The notes below the pieces were generated by a model. The model was not told the DNA's origin and searched no databases. It saw nothing but the letters and a program-made list of their open reading frames with translations. This document shows positions 9,801-21,500 of a DNA stretch of 64,000 bases, in pieces. This DNA is from Chondrosia reniformis (Eukaryota > Porifera > Demospongiae > Chondrillida > Chondrillidae): contig OX359190.1 in assembly GCA_947172415.1 (NCBI GenBank), positions 1,488,001-1,552,000 of the forward strand, in the 5' to 3' direction. The number at the start of each line of letters is the position of its first letter. Position 1 is the first letter of the stretch. The translations under genes and the position numbers were made by a program.

Positions 9801-12616
9801 GCAATCCTCACAGGAGGCTCGCGTGTTGGTAAAACTTCACTGAAGCACTACCTGCTCCATAACACAGCAAGAGAAGACAAAACTAGCACTGGAGTGCTGG
9901 AAGCTCCTGAAGTGGCCACCATTGCTGGGGAGCAAGCTATTAGGACAGGATTTGAGGAGGAAGGCCAGGGGAAGGAAGAGGAGTATGATTTCATTAAAGG
10001 TTTAGCAGTTGGTTCTTCCTGGAAAGTTTTAACAGATGAAAAGCTAGGGCAGCTTATTTCAAAGATTAAAATGGAGGAAAGGGAGGTTTTTCCAGGCAGC
10101 ACTCTAGAAACCCCACCTGCCTCTCCTCCACAGGCTACATCTAATGATACCACTTTAGCTGGCGATATTGCCAAGACAACCGAGATAGCCAGTGAGACGA
10201 CCAAGCCACCAACCGACACCTCCATAACCCCTCCTCCTCCTAGCCATGATACCACTGAGGCTTTAGCAGTACAAGACCCACTGGAGCTGCTACAGAAAGC
10301 CAGGGACAGTTTCCTGCTAAAACACAATCTCTCCACTGAAGCAGAATTTGATGAAAAAAAGTGCACTTTCATTTACCTCCTGGACACAGGAGGCCAGCCC
10401 TCCTTTCAGAATGTCCTTCCACTCCTACTGGATTTTCCCTGCAACTTCTTACACATCTTTAAAGCTTCAGAGAGGTTGACCGATCCGTACATCAATGCTT
10501 ACTGTCAAGATGGAGTCACTGAAGTGGAGAGCACCAACAGCCGTTCAACCTGGGAATTGATGAAGGAGTCCATTACAGCTGCCTACACAATGTCAATGAA
10601 GAGCAAGCGACAGTTGGAAGCATTTGACATGCCTAATGAGCCCAAACTTCGCATTTTCCTTGTTGGCACTCACCTTTCCCTTCTTCCCGAAGATCCTGAA
10701 GCTAAGAGAGCTCTACTGGACCACAACAGGAAGGTTCTAAAGGAAATGGACAACAAGCCCTATGACAGCAACAGGGTATTCCCCTCAAAAGAGGTTGCCT
10801 ACAAAGGTGCCAGTAGCTACTTTGTAGTGGACAGTCAGCTACAGGGAGACAGCCAACTGAAGGAGCACACTCGTAAAGCTGTAAATGTTCTTCGCTCTCT
10901 ACTTTCAGATGCCAATAATCAATTAACACTGAAAGTTCCCAAAGTTTGGTTTTGCCTGCAACTAATCACATCTATCGCGGAAAAGAAGATGTGGAAGTTC
11001 AAAGAAGTGAAAGAGTTTTGCATCCGATGCCAATTTATCCAAGGTGTAGATGCTGATGGACAGTTCCTTGTCCTGCTGAACCTGTTTCACAGCCTTGGGT
11101 TCTATGTGTACTTTGATCTGAGTGAGTACAAAGAGCAGTGGATCTGTACAGATGCGACCTTTCTGTACAAGGAAATGTCCAAAGTGCTATCGGTCCAGTA
11201 TGGCCCAAGTGAATCTTCAAGTCCAGAGCTACGTAACTTAAAGAAAAGTGGAGAAATTCCTGAAGCAACTTCTGAAGATTTGCTTCGACAGCTAGGCGTC
11301 AATGCTGATATTCCAACAAGATGGCTCCTGGAGGTCCTGGTAAAAATAGGAATTGCATCCAAAGTGACAAAGAAGAAGACACGCTACTTCATTCCAGCAG
11401 CCCTTCCTGAAAGGGAAATTAATCTCCCTGAACCATCTGTGGCCACTTTGGCATTCACTTTCTCATTCCATTCAGCATTTGAATATCAGAGGTACACCTG
11501 CATACCAACTGGTCTGTTCCACAGACTGGCCGTGGACATTGCAAGCAACCGACAGGCTCTTGAGGATCAGCAGATCAAGCAAGCATACATCAGTGGAAGC
11601 CAGTGGGTGTACTGTTCCAGTCAATCTGACAGTACACAATTCTATTTCTCTCAAGACAATGCCCACATTGTCCTTTCCCAGAAGGAGGACCTCATTCAGC
11701 TCCAACTGCTGGTTCCAGAAGACTTTCCTCAGCTTGGTCTCTCTTTGACTGAGCTCTGCAGGTGTATCAGAACGGAAGTGAAAGAGCGAATTGCTTTCAT
11801 AAGTAAAGCCATTTTCGGAAGCGAGTTTTTAGCCCAAAAGGCTACTTTAGAGGATGGAGTCATTTGCTGTTACTGTGAGGGCTCCACTTTGCATCTTCTG
11901 CGATTTATAGATGGCAACCAGAGAAAGGGTCTGTGTACGGGACGGAACAAAACGACTGTACTATCTCCAAGAGAGTCTGTTTGGGTTGCTAAGGAACAGG
12001 ACAGCAACACCAATGTAAGTTTGCATAATATTATGTATTCAACAAATAGATATTATCACAAATGTAACATTTATTGACTGTATATTTTACATTCTAATCT
12101 TGCTGCTACTGACTCTATTTAATATGTTATTATTGTTATTCTTTGGACACAAGTCATTTATTGATTTTTATATCTTCTGTATAGTTGAGTGTGGCTGGTA
12201 AAGTGAAATTTGATGGAGACCAGTTCCTTCTCTATAAAGACCAGTCTACCTGTACTGGAGGACCTGAAGTTGTTGGACAGCCAACACCATCTGCCAACTC
12301 GGGAGAGTGTGATGGTGAAGGAGGCAGTTGGAAGCAGACCTTACGGGCCAAACACTGGGTTTACCTTGTTGAAAACCTCGCCACTGGTAACATAGTCAAT
12401 GAACTGTACCAGGGAGTGGGTGGAAAGCCACTAATTACAGACAAGGTGTACGATGAAATCAAAGCAGCAAAGAGCAGAGAAGAATCCAATGTAATCTTTC
12501 TCCGTCACCTCCTGAGTACTGGTACAGAGGAGACATTGAGGCTGTTTTGTAAAGTGCTTCAAGATACATCTGTAAAGTATCCGGTACACGAAGAGATTCT
12601 CCAGAAACTGCAATAG
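6836..12616 (+). CDS. KGC copy B: Kelch - Roc/COR-like GTPase - CARD
   Basis: Proposed single gene of 1181 aa. Exons: 6836-6847 (MSNP), 7453-8277, 9738-12014 and 12185-12616. All internal junctions are phase 0 with GT/AG borders. Residues about 20-275 form a Kelch propeller (GG doublets, repeated W-containing blades). The GTPase follows, with P-loop GGSRVGKTS, switch motif DTGGQPSFQ and FLVGTH. A COR-like helical/winged region comes next, then a C-terminal CARD (KHWVYLVENL...EEILQKLQ). Long T/P-rich sequence separates the P-loop from DTGGQ. Compared with copy C, the Kelch part has small in-frame losses. A 6-base insertion (TAGCAA) puts a stop directly after the CARD, removing the tail. The join between the Kelch and GTPase exons is inferred from matching phase. 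If it is wrong, the GTPase could start at the ATG at 9732. Confidence 0.75.
8303..8444. repeat. Imperfect palindrome in KGC-B intron 2
   Basis: Arms AAGTCTTGTTAACATT and AATGTTAACAAGACTT lie about 110 bp apart. Inside them, GCGCGCTTCGCGTG and CACGAAGCGCGTG also pair. The matching intron of KGC-C has only the left part, so this is a copy-B-specific foldback insertion. The GC-rich core is unlike its surroundings. Confidence 0.6.
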
Positions 12617-13184
12617 CAAGAGGACAAGCAACTTTCACTTGTTTTTCATTTATAATTAACTCTTTAGTTTATGTACTATTTATTTAGTACATTAGTATAT
12701 GTATATTTTTATAATGTATTATATGTAAATAAACATTTTTGCAATATTTTATATAATAAAATGGCTTTCAATCGATCATGATTCTGGTAAAGAGCTGACG
12801 TCACAATCACGATTTAAGTTCAATCAACGGTCTGAGAATTGGACAACTTTGTATTGATACTTCAAGGCATTTGTAAATGTATTTTCTGAGAATTACAATT
12901 TATTTAACAAGGTTTTCTTTTTCTTTTTGAAACTTTTGGTTTAGTGATGCATGGAAGTATTTTGCACATGGTGCACTTGATTATAAAATAATAAAAAGTA
13001 CTAATCAATGTCCTTGATTAATGTATGTATAATATTATACACACAGAAACTCTCCATTCAGCCAGTTTAAGGTCTTGATGTAACACTTGTGTTATCGCTT
13101 ATCTATAGAGAGGCGTAAAGCGTTTATAAATATGCTGGCGGGGTCCAGTGGAAAGAGATATCTCAACGTAGTTTAGAACATAAA
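12617..13184. other. Spacer KGC-B to CEP70-B, with poly(A) signal
   Basis: From the KGC-B stop to about 13057 the sequence does not match copies A or C, so the tail-exon region has been replaced. AATAAA at 12728-12733 is a likely polyadenylation signal for KGC-B. Homology resumes at CAGTTTAAGGTCTTGATG near 13062 and continues into the CEP70 promoter region. Confidence 0.55.
12728..12733 (+). terminator. Poly(A) signal of KGC-B
   Basis: AATAAA lies 112 bp after the KGC-B stop codon, in an AT-rich 3' UTR-like stretch. Confidence 0.5.
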
Positions 13185-13916
13185 ATGGATAAGTGCGACC
13201 ACTGGTCCGTTGTCAATCATCGATTAGAGGAAGCTGGCTACAGTGCAGTGAAGATCAAACCAGTCGACCTGAATAACCTTCCTTCAGAAGGTAGACTGAC
13301 TGCAAGTGTTTTGTGTATTTATTGTGTAGCGAGTCCAATGAAGTATGAACCGCGCTTGTAATGTCTCTGAATACAGATGCTACCGTTTTGGACAGTTTGG
13401 CGGCTACCTCACTGCGTGCGACTGTGCTGTGCCTTCTTGACGATATCAGCACTGGTAATGCATCCTTACTTGATAAAATACGCCAGAAAGACGCAGAGAT
13501 TGAGCAACTGGTAGAGAAGGCGAATAAACTGGAAATTTTATGTGAATCTTTACAAAAAGAGAGACCATATATAAGGCAAGGTGGAGAAGAGTATAACCCT
13601 GTTGATGTAAGTGTTAACGAAGGTGATCAGTCAAAATTTGAGTATTTTTTCTGTTCCAAATTCCATATCAAATTTAGAGTTACTTTTTTGTAGCTTTTTA
13701 ATCCCACCTCTATGGTTGCCTAGGAAACCCACCAATTCTAACTATCACAGCAGCTCTGTATGTACATACGTGTAGCTTGCCTAACAAGTTGTTTGTGAAG
13801 TGTTTGGTGTTTGATGTCAATTCTTATGTGTAGGACTCAGTAGTGCAAGCCCTAAGGAGCAGAATTGCTGAGCTAGAATATTCTAATGCAAAATTAAAGC
13901 TTGATCTACAGAACAG
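13185..13916 (+). pseudogene. CEP70: CEP70 5' fragment, copy B (exons 1-3)
   Basis: Exons 13185-13290, 13377-13606 and 13834-13916 correspond to exons 1-3 of the intact CEP70. Differences from it are few (for example PVDLNN for PVDPNN and RQGG for RQCG). Homology breaks at about 14375 in intron 3, before exon 4 (RPQRKEW), and a 17-bp minisatellite follows. Splicing exon 3 to the next AGMO exon gives R-D-stop. Splicing exon 1 (phase 1) directly to that exon would stay in frame. Any product would be a truncated N-terminal coiled coil. Confidence 0.8.
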
Positions 13917-13952
13917 GTAAGTTGTTTTGTAACACCTGATAATATTGTAATT

Positions 13953-14107
13953 CAGGGCTGCATAGAGGGGGGGGACTGGGATTGATTTTGCCCCTAGACT
14001 TTTGGAAAGTTAAAATAAACTGCTTTGACACCCTCATACCATTGCCCCCCTAAATTTTGAAATTTTCATTTTGCCCCCTCTGGCCCTAAGTTCTGCATGC
14101 AGCCCTG
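13953..14107 (+). mobile_element. MITE in CEP70 intron 3, copy B
   Basis: Same element as at 2460-2617, with CAGGGCTGCAT and AGCCCTG ends, at the same intron position. It is ancestral to the duplication. Confidence 0.7.
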
Positions 14108-14390
14108 TAATGTAAGCATATTATTATTTGTAAGTATTGACTTTGTGGGGCAAAGTCAAAAAGCTGTTTCAGAGAAAGTCAGCAACAGTGCAGTCTGATG
14201 TCTCTCCCATATTATTATTTGTATGTAAACAAGTACAGATTGAAGTGTTGCTTCAACTGACAAACACTTTATGACAGTTAAACTTTGTAATCTTTATCAT
14301 AATATGCAATCTACTGATCAGTCCCGATTAGAAGAAACAGCTGTCTATGGCTAGATTCTCATTTTATAACAGTTTAGATAGTACTTAGAC

Positions 14391-14566
14391 TTCGCCTGTC
14401 TATGGCGGTCGCCTGTCTATGGCGGTCGCCTGTCTATGGCGGTCGCCTGTCTATGGCGGTCGCCTGTCTATGGCGGTCGCCTGTCTATGGCGGTCGCCTG
14501 TCTATGGCGGTCGCCTGTCTATGGCGGTCGCCTGTCTATGGCGGTCGCCTGTCTATAGTGGTCACT
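14391..14566 (+). repeat. 17-bp minisatellite at CEP70-B / AGMO-B junction
   Basis: Ten units of TATGGCGGTCGCCTGTC are spaced exactly 17 bp apart (starts 14401 to 14554). Nine are near-identical and the last is degenerate. The array lies exactly where CEP70-derived sequence ends and AGMO-derived sequence begins. Junction A at about 3120 has no such array. Its GC content is well above its surroundings. Confidence 0.9.
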
Positions 14567-14589
14567 ACAAGCTTAACCGTTTCCTGCAG

Positions 14590-16178
14590 AGATTAATATC
14601 CTTTGGGCCGCCCATCAAGCTCATCATAGCAGTGAAGAGTACAACCTGAGTACTGCCCTCAGACAATCTTCATTACAAAGAGCCACTTCATGGGTAAGTG
14701 GAAGAGATTTCCAATGCCAGTAGAGCAAGACATACTTAAATTCTTCTTTCTTATTTCAATAAGATGTTCTACATTCCCTTGGCGGTTGCCATTCCTCCGT
14801 CAGTGTACCTGGTCCACAGACAGTTCAACCTCCTCTACCAGTTCTGGATCCACACGGAACTGGTGGGCAAGCTGGGTCCGTTGGAGTGGATCCTCAACAC
14901 TCCCTCGCACCATCGGGTGCACCACGGACGCAATGCCTACTGCCTTGACAAGAACTATGGAGGCACTCTGATCATATTTGATCGCATTTTTGGTCAGTCT
15001 CCATTTTATTTGTTACCCAAACTTTACTGGCTCGGATAGTATAGTAACTAGTGTACTGCTCAAAAGACTAAAGATGAACCATCTCAAAGATAGTACCTAT
15101 AGTGGAGTCCCAATAGAATTGTAATACCTGATATAGATTCTTTTAGAATGTTTCTTCTCTCTAACTTTTCCCTTCTCAGGCACCTTTGCTCCCGAGGACG
15201 AGCCAGTGGCTTATGGTCTAGTGCATCCAGTGGAGTCCTTCAATACACTCTACGTTCAGTACTTTCACTACATACACATCTTAAAGACTGCTTGGAACAT
15301 TGAGGGATTGAAAAACAAGTTTAAAGTGTTCTTTTATGGTCCAGGATGGTTTGAGGGAGGCGGAAGACTGGGGGACTCCAGTCTTGTGCCACAGGTCAGT
15401 GTCTCCACAAGTCACGTCTCTCATATCTAGTCTGGTAAACTTGTATGGTCTACCAACTGTGTATGTATTGTGTAATGAGCAAAGAATTTCATATTTTTCA
15501 AAGGAGATATATTTGAAGTGGCCACTATATATACTCTCTACACCACATAATATATGTCTAAGTACTTAAGTGACCATCCTAGAGAGGTTACACTGTATTT
15601 CATAAGGCTCATTTGAACATCTGTGAAAGATTACTTGGGCAATCTCTGTCAGCTTGTCTTATGTATAGAATCACCACTAATTAGCACAAGTGGAAACTAA
15701 TTACTTTTGACAAAGATAATGTAGTATGTAGCTCCCCCATACAAGTACTAGTCTTGCCTAGCCAGACCACCTCCATAGTTATATAATTGACTGTCAGACA
15801 GTGCCTTGTAGGTGTGACTTGCTAACCTGGTTTTGTGAGGCACAAATTTCTAGTAAAGGAATAATCCAATGAATAATAGTAGGGGACCTTAAATTGTATT
15901 CATTGGTATCATAATGTTATTCATTTGATCAGCAATTACCTTATATGGAACCTCACACAAAATCCAGTGTAGGATAACTGCCTGTGACCCTTATTAGCCC
16001 TCCTTTGTTACTATCTTGGTATCCATGGTGATGGTGATTGTGATTGTGCAATGAGAGGTTAGGCCTTGTATAGTTAATGGACCAGTTCTGAAAAGTGAAG
16101 TTGACTACCTAATCTATATATAAGTATATACAATATGTTAAAATCAATTAAGATCACCATAATAATACACTTACACTT

Positions 16179-16221
<43 letters not shown>

Positions 16222-17253
16222 CTCTTTCACCTTCACCTTCACCTTCACTACAGCCAAAGGCTACTTTTCACGGGGGCCCAGTTTAATAAACAGAATTTAA
16301 GTAAATATCAACACATACACACATATACACACCCTACTCTAACTGGTATGAGGGCAGAACATGAATGGAGCATTGCTGTGGCAATTGTAAATCATTGGTG
16401 GAGCACTGGTGCATGTCCTGGTTCAATTCCCAGCAATTGCTCCTTACTTGTAATTCCCAAATTATGTTTATCTGTAATTACTTGTGGTTTGCTTATCGTG
16501 TGCTTTGATTACTCTCATGCATGTAGATCAAGTTTCCAGTCAAGAAGTATGATCCTGCTGTTCCAATGTGGATCAACGTGTACTGTCTGGTCCACTTTAT
16601 GGTAGTCCTCTTCTCCTTCCAGTATTTGGGAGGTGTTAGGGACAGACTGGACTACTTTGTGTCTCTTGGTCTGGTTGTGTTTCTCATGTATGCACTCACC
16701 TGTTTTGGAATGATATTTGATCATCAGTAAGTTAATTGTCCAATCAGGTGGGAGCATACTATGCTCTACATGCCAGCCCAGCCTTTCCACCATTTTCTCA
16801 AGGTTTGCTAGCCTGTGAATCATTATTTGCTTACTATCATTAGTCCCTTGTGGTTAGTGGGGAGAAAGTGTTTGATGGATACATACAATATTCTACACAT
16901 GCCAGCCCAACATTTCCACCATTTTCTCAAAGACTATTCCATCAAAAGATGGTCTGAATTGGTCTATTTCATATTTCATATAAACTCAAGATTTGTGTGG
17001 AGGGGAGATTGGAAAGATGCTAATGTTGTAGACATCTATTTTATTTATCTCTAGTAAACTGTCGCCGCTTCTGGAGTTGTTTAGACTAGTTGTCATAGTA
17101 GCAGGTGATTCACTGTGTGCATGGTATGGTGTGATGGTGGGCCTGCCGGCTGCCCTCCACTGGGGACTGAGGAGTGGGTACATCATCTCCCTCCTAATCT
17201 GGATACGTGTCACAATGAAGAATGCTACCAGAGCAAAGATCAAGACTATGTAG
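14590..17253 (+). CDS. AGMO: AGMO 3' fragment, copy B (frame intact, 5' truncated)
   Basis: Exons 14590-14693, 14764-14992, 15180-15394, 16527-16726 and 17055-17253 join in frame to encode 314 residues and a TAG stop. They match alkylglycerol monooxygenase from its second histidine box to the C-terminus. HQAHHSSE and HHRVHHGRN are intact, as are [10 protein letters not shown] and [12 protein letters not shown]. The last two exons encode hydrophobic membrane segments. Human AGMO is about 445 aa, so about 130 N-terminal residues are missing, including the first histidine box (HRxxHE). The enzyme cannot be active alone. No lesion is seen after the truncation. The first exon starts in phase 1, so CEP70 exon 1 could splice to it in frame. 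Confidence 0.85.
16162..16250 (+). repeat. (CACTTT)n microsatellite
   Basis: A run of CACTTT units, grading into CACCTT, lies in an AGMO-B intron and is absent from AGMO-A. Confidence 0.9.
16381..16440 (+). repeat. tRNA-like relic in AGMO-B intron
   Basis: Counterpart of 4809-4868, with GCAATTG / CAATTGC ends and B-box-like GGTTCAATTCC, and the same shortened anticodon region. The truncation therefore precedes the duplication. Confidence 0.5.
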
Positions 17254-18400
17254 TGACTGAATACATTTTATTAAGCTAGCTAGGTGACTAAACAGTTCCT
17301 TATATACTGTATTGTATAGTTGCAGGTGAATGCATTCTTTATAATTATTTGTAATAGAGGTTCATAGACATATGAATAAGGTCGCCTTAGGACCTTTTCC
17401 ATTTTTGCCACTGAAACTGCTCAGGAGGTGATATGCCCAGGGGGAGGGGGAGGGGGAGGAGGTGATATGCCCAGGGGGAGGAGGTGATATGCAATAGAGA
17501 CGACCATATCCTCAGTTACATATAATAATTTATTATACTATGTACAATGTAATATTTAATTTTTAAATTGATTGAAATGCAGAGTGAACTGTACAGCTGT
17601 AGTCAAGGAATGCTGTCGCTGTTTTTTACCCTGTATATATGTTGTATATTATACAGTATCTAGTGCCATATGTACCTATATATGTTGTATATTATTGTCT
17701 TTCTCATGTTTACAATATTATGTGTTTTATTGTAACATTTTCAATCCAGTTACATAACTCATTAAAACCTATTATATATACAATGTCATGTAAATTTATG
17801 TAAATTGAGAACATGTAACCTAGTTACATATTATATAATTTATTATACTATGTATGTACAATGTAATATTTAAATTATCTAAGCTCTGGATCCATTTGCT
17901 TTTCTCCATTTTCTCTGGTCCACCTGGAGCAATTATGAAGGATTATAATATAACTAGGTTTGGATGTATGAAGATGAGGAAAGCCTGATCATGGTACAGA
18001 AGTAGGTGTAATCCTTTGCAATTAGCACCAACCACACCTGCAGGGAAGAGAACAAATGAATAACATTATGATATACAGTTTAATGCATATGGCTCTCATA
18101 AAGTGTTATTCATTGGAATAGTACTTCCCCATTAAGGTCCTATGGAATGTAGACCTAGCGCTACAATACCAGACCTGAACATGTGACCATAGACTTTTAA
18201 AGTTTATATAGTCTATGGTGTGACTTGCAATTGCAGGAGAGACTATTTGTACTTGTGTGGACTACAATACCGAGGATACTATCTTTGTATAAAGGTCCTT
18301 TAGTATACCATGGCAGGTCCAACTAATATATTACAATAACTCACTTCACATACATCTAATAACTCACTAAAGCAACACTAATTCAAAGGTAATGTAACTA
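17254..18400. other. Intergenic, AGMO-B to KGC-C
   Basis: AT-rich spacer matching 5672-6654 in parts. It includes a G-rich imperfect repeat at about 17424-17495 (units of CAGGAGGTGATATGCC plus GGGGGA runs) that is absent from copy A. No coding exon was recognised. Confidence 0.5.
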
Positions 18401-18407
18401 GCTAATA

Positions 18408-18440
18408 CCGGAAGTGCATCCGTACTGCCATTTTTGAGAG
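18408..18440 (+). promoter_or_regulatory. KGC-C promoter elements (ETS and YY1-like)
   Basis: CCGGAAGT at 18408-18415 and TGCCATTTTTG shortly after it lie about 145 bp before the KGC-C start. They mirror the KGC-B promoter. Confidence 0.5.
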
Positions 18441-18552
18441 CTACATCAATGATTACCGCCACTGCATATATTTAGAGAATACTCCGTTGCAGTCGGTCAC
18501 AGTTGACAGAGTAGGGACACGTTTCAGTTTAGTTTTATCTTTGTTATTCTCA

Positions 18553-21500
18553 ATGTCCAAAGATAAAGTGAGTTTATTTATTCATTCAGTTTCTCGTAGA
18601 AGTGGGTGTTACTATATAGACTCACAGTCGCTAACCCTTCACCAGTCAAAATGAGTTTAGTTCAATCAAGCGAACTACATGTTCTGCCAGTATATATGGA
18701 ACTCGTTAAAGCAAATAGTACCATTCAGCGCAGGAATATCTAGTCAGGTCTTGTAGCTAATAGAAACTTTCAACAATTCAGGGCAGTTTTAGATAATAGA
18801 ATAGAACTAGTTCAGTTTTGTAATAGAACTAGTTCAGTCTTTGAAATGCGTCCAACTCGCCAGGTTGAAATAGTGGTATTACCCGAGAGTTCTAGAACAG
18901 TCACACCTTTAGCTTTCAGAGACCCTTGCCCAAAGTCTCTTTAGAATACTGCGACACTGTTGGGTTATGCAAAACCTCGCTCAAACTAGCTAGCGAAATG
19001 CAACCTTGAAATTCGTAGGCTTCTAAGGAACAGTTTAGAAATCGAAGTACGCCGCTCATCCATATAGTGGCAGAATGTTTAACTGGTGCACGTTGAGGAG
19101 GTTTAGACTTAATAGACTATTAGACAGTAAACGGTGAAATGACTCTTTACATTCTGTTAAGTTGGACTTTGTACAAACAGACTGCATGATTTACAGACTG
19201 TAACTCAAAGGTTTCTTGTAATAAACTGCTACTGAAAACTTACATATCCGTGTGTGCTAATTTATAGAGAGTTTCCAAGCAGACACGCTTCAATCAGTGA
19301 ATGTTTCTTATCTCAATTAGGTCTTTTGCAGTGACCTCCTCACAGCTGGAGGAGGTCACCTCCTCAAATCCACCGATATCCCCAAAATGTTGAGTGGAAC
19401 ATCCTCTGCTAAAGCACTTGCACATCTTCAAAGTGTTTTCGTCTATGATGGTTATGTAGTTGGAGGATTTGTATCTAAACAGGTTCAGGTTTACGATGTT
19501 AAAAACACTAAATGGTCAACACTACCTCCATCTCCTCATTCTCACAGTGAAGCAGCCATCATAGGAAACCAGTTTACTTTAATAGGAGGTAGAGACACTC
19601 ATCGCATTCCTACAAACGATCTAGTGACATGGACAGGCAAAGAATGGAAAGTACTATATCCTCCAATGCACACCGCCCGATCCAGTCCAGGTGTTCTTGC
19701 ATTTGAAGGCTTAGTAATTGTGTCTGGAGGAAGAGGAGCAGATTTCAGACAAGTAGACACAATTGAATTTCTGGATATTAACAAAAGAATATGGATACAG
19801 TCGAATCTGAAACTTCCTCTACCATTATCATCACACCACATGTTGGCCTTGTGTGGTGAATACATTTACATCTACTACTACAGGGATGGATATTTTTGTA
19901 GAATGAATAAGAAGAATTTTATGGCTTCACTTACAACAAATGCTGTACATCACTGGGAAGAGCTCGAGAATGCACCGTTGAGGAGCAGTTCACTATTACA
20001 ATACAGCACACTACCAGTCCTAGTAGGTCCAAGAGGAATCTTCATTTTCGAGAAGAAGTGGACACGAATTAGTGAAGAAACGTCTTATCACAACAATTGT
20101 ACGGTTTCCCTCAATGGAACAACGTTTCTCACATTTGGAGGAGAATTTCAGACAAGAGCTGTACAGTACGATATTGCAGTTAAGGTTAGTAAACTTATTT
20201 AAGTATTACAAGACTTGTTAACATTCGTGGCGTAGTTAAACTGTTTGTTATCGCGTACTACGTATGTTAATTTCTCGTCCTGTGAACGTTCGCGTGATTA
20301 GTTATAAGATATTGGTAGTACAGAAATGTTAGTTGTACGTTTAATAAACTGCTTCCTAACACAACGAGAGTTAACTGCTATGCACGGAAGCTTCCCAAGG
20401 CGAAGTCGGCCATTTTGTTTTAGTATTCAACAAGTCTTAGCCTAATTTTTGAGGCGCAGTTGTTTTTGTTTGTTATTAAAAAGAAGAGAGTTGCCACGTT
20501 TTTAAATTATACAGTCTGTCTTGTTCAAAGTAAGTGAAAGGTAAACAGAAGTCAAATGAATGTGTCAGTTAATGTTTAGAAGAGATGTGGGGTATTGACT
20601 GTATTACTTGGCTAAATTGACTGTTTTCTAAAGATGCTTCTTGCTAGTTTTCCTAAAGCTAAGCATCACCAACAGTATTGACCTACTGACTGAATTGTCA
20701 AAAGAGTGTTTGTTTATAAACACAGACTGTCCCTTTGTGGATAAACTATTGAAACGTATATATTTAATGTGAAGTTAGGCAATGACAATACTCAATGTGT
20801 AGCATTCACATGTAGCAATAATTAATCAAGACCCCATTCTGCTCCTATTGATAAGAGTGTGATGGAAGATAAAGATCTGTATTTATGAACCTGTAAATGT
20901 TTTAATAAATAGTACAGCTACAGCCAAGTTGTGTTACATAACAAAGCTGTCTTGAAAGAGCCTTCAGAAGTTGTATCTAAATAGAATGTAATTCACACTT
21001 TGGATGGCTAATGTCATTTGGATTAAAATTTTCCTATTTCTGTGCTTACCTCCGGACAATAGTAAAACTGGTGTCTTTGAATAGAGCGAATAACAATTCG
21101 AATTGATTAAAAAACACCATTTAGGACACTCCATAGAGAATGTTAAAGTAGTTTCTAGTTGATCACATGTGAACTGTAGCAGGCATTCGAGGAATAATAA
21201 ACTGATTACCCTCAAATTAGGATAATGAAAAATTGAAACTCCTTATTCATAGAATGACTTATTGGTCAGATTAGTCAATACTTCAAATATGTTAAGTGTG
21301 TATTACATTGTAAACCCATGCAATTGTCTATGATAGCTACGTATCTCTTCTTGGTATCCCATGCAGGGGCCAAAGTGGTATGGTGAAGCCATAGAAAGAC
21401 ATGGCTCAGTTGAAGTGAACATTAGCCGTGCAATCCTCACAGGAGGCTCGCGTGTTGGTAAAACCTCGCTGAAGCACTACCTGCTCCACAACACAGCAAG

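Noticed and set aside
9848-10372. 174-codon minus-strand frame (also 21477-21995)
   Set aside because: Antisense shadow of the low-complexity T/P-rich insertion of KGC.
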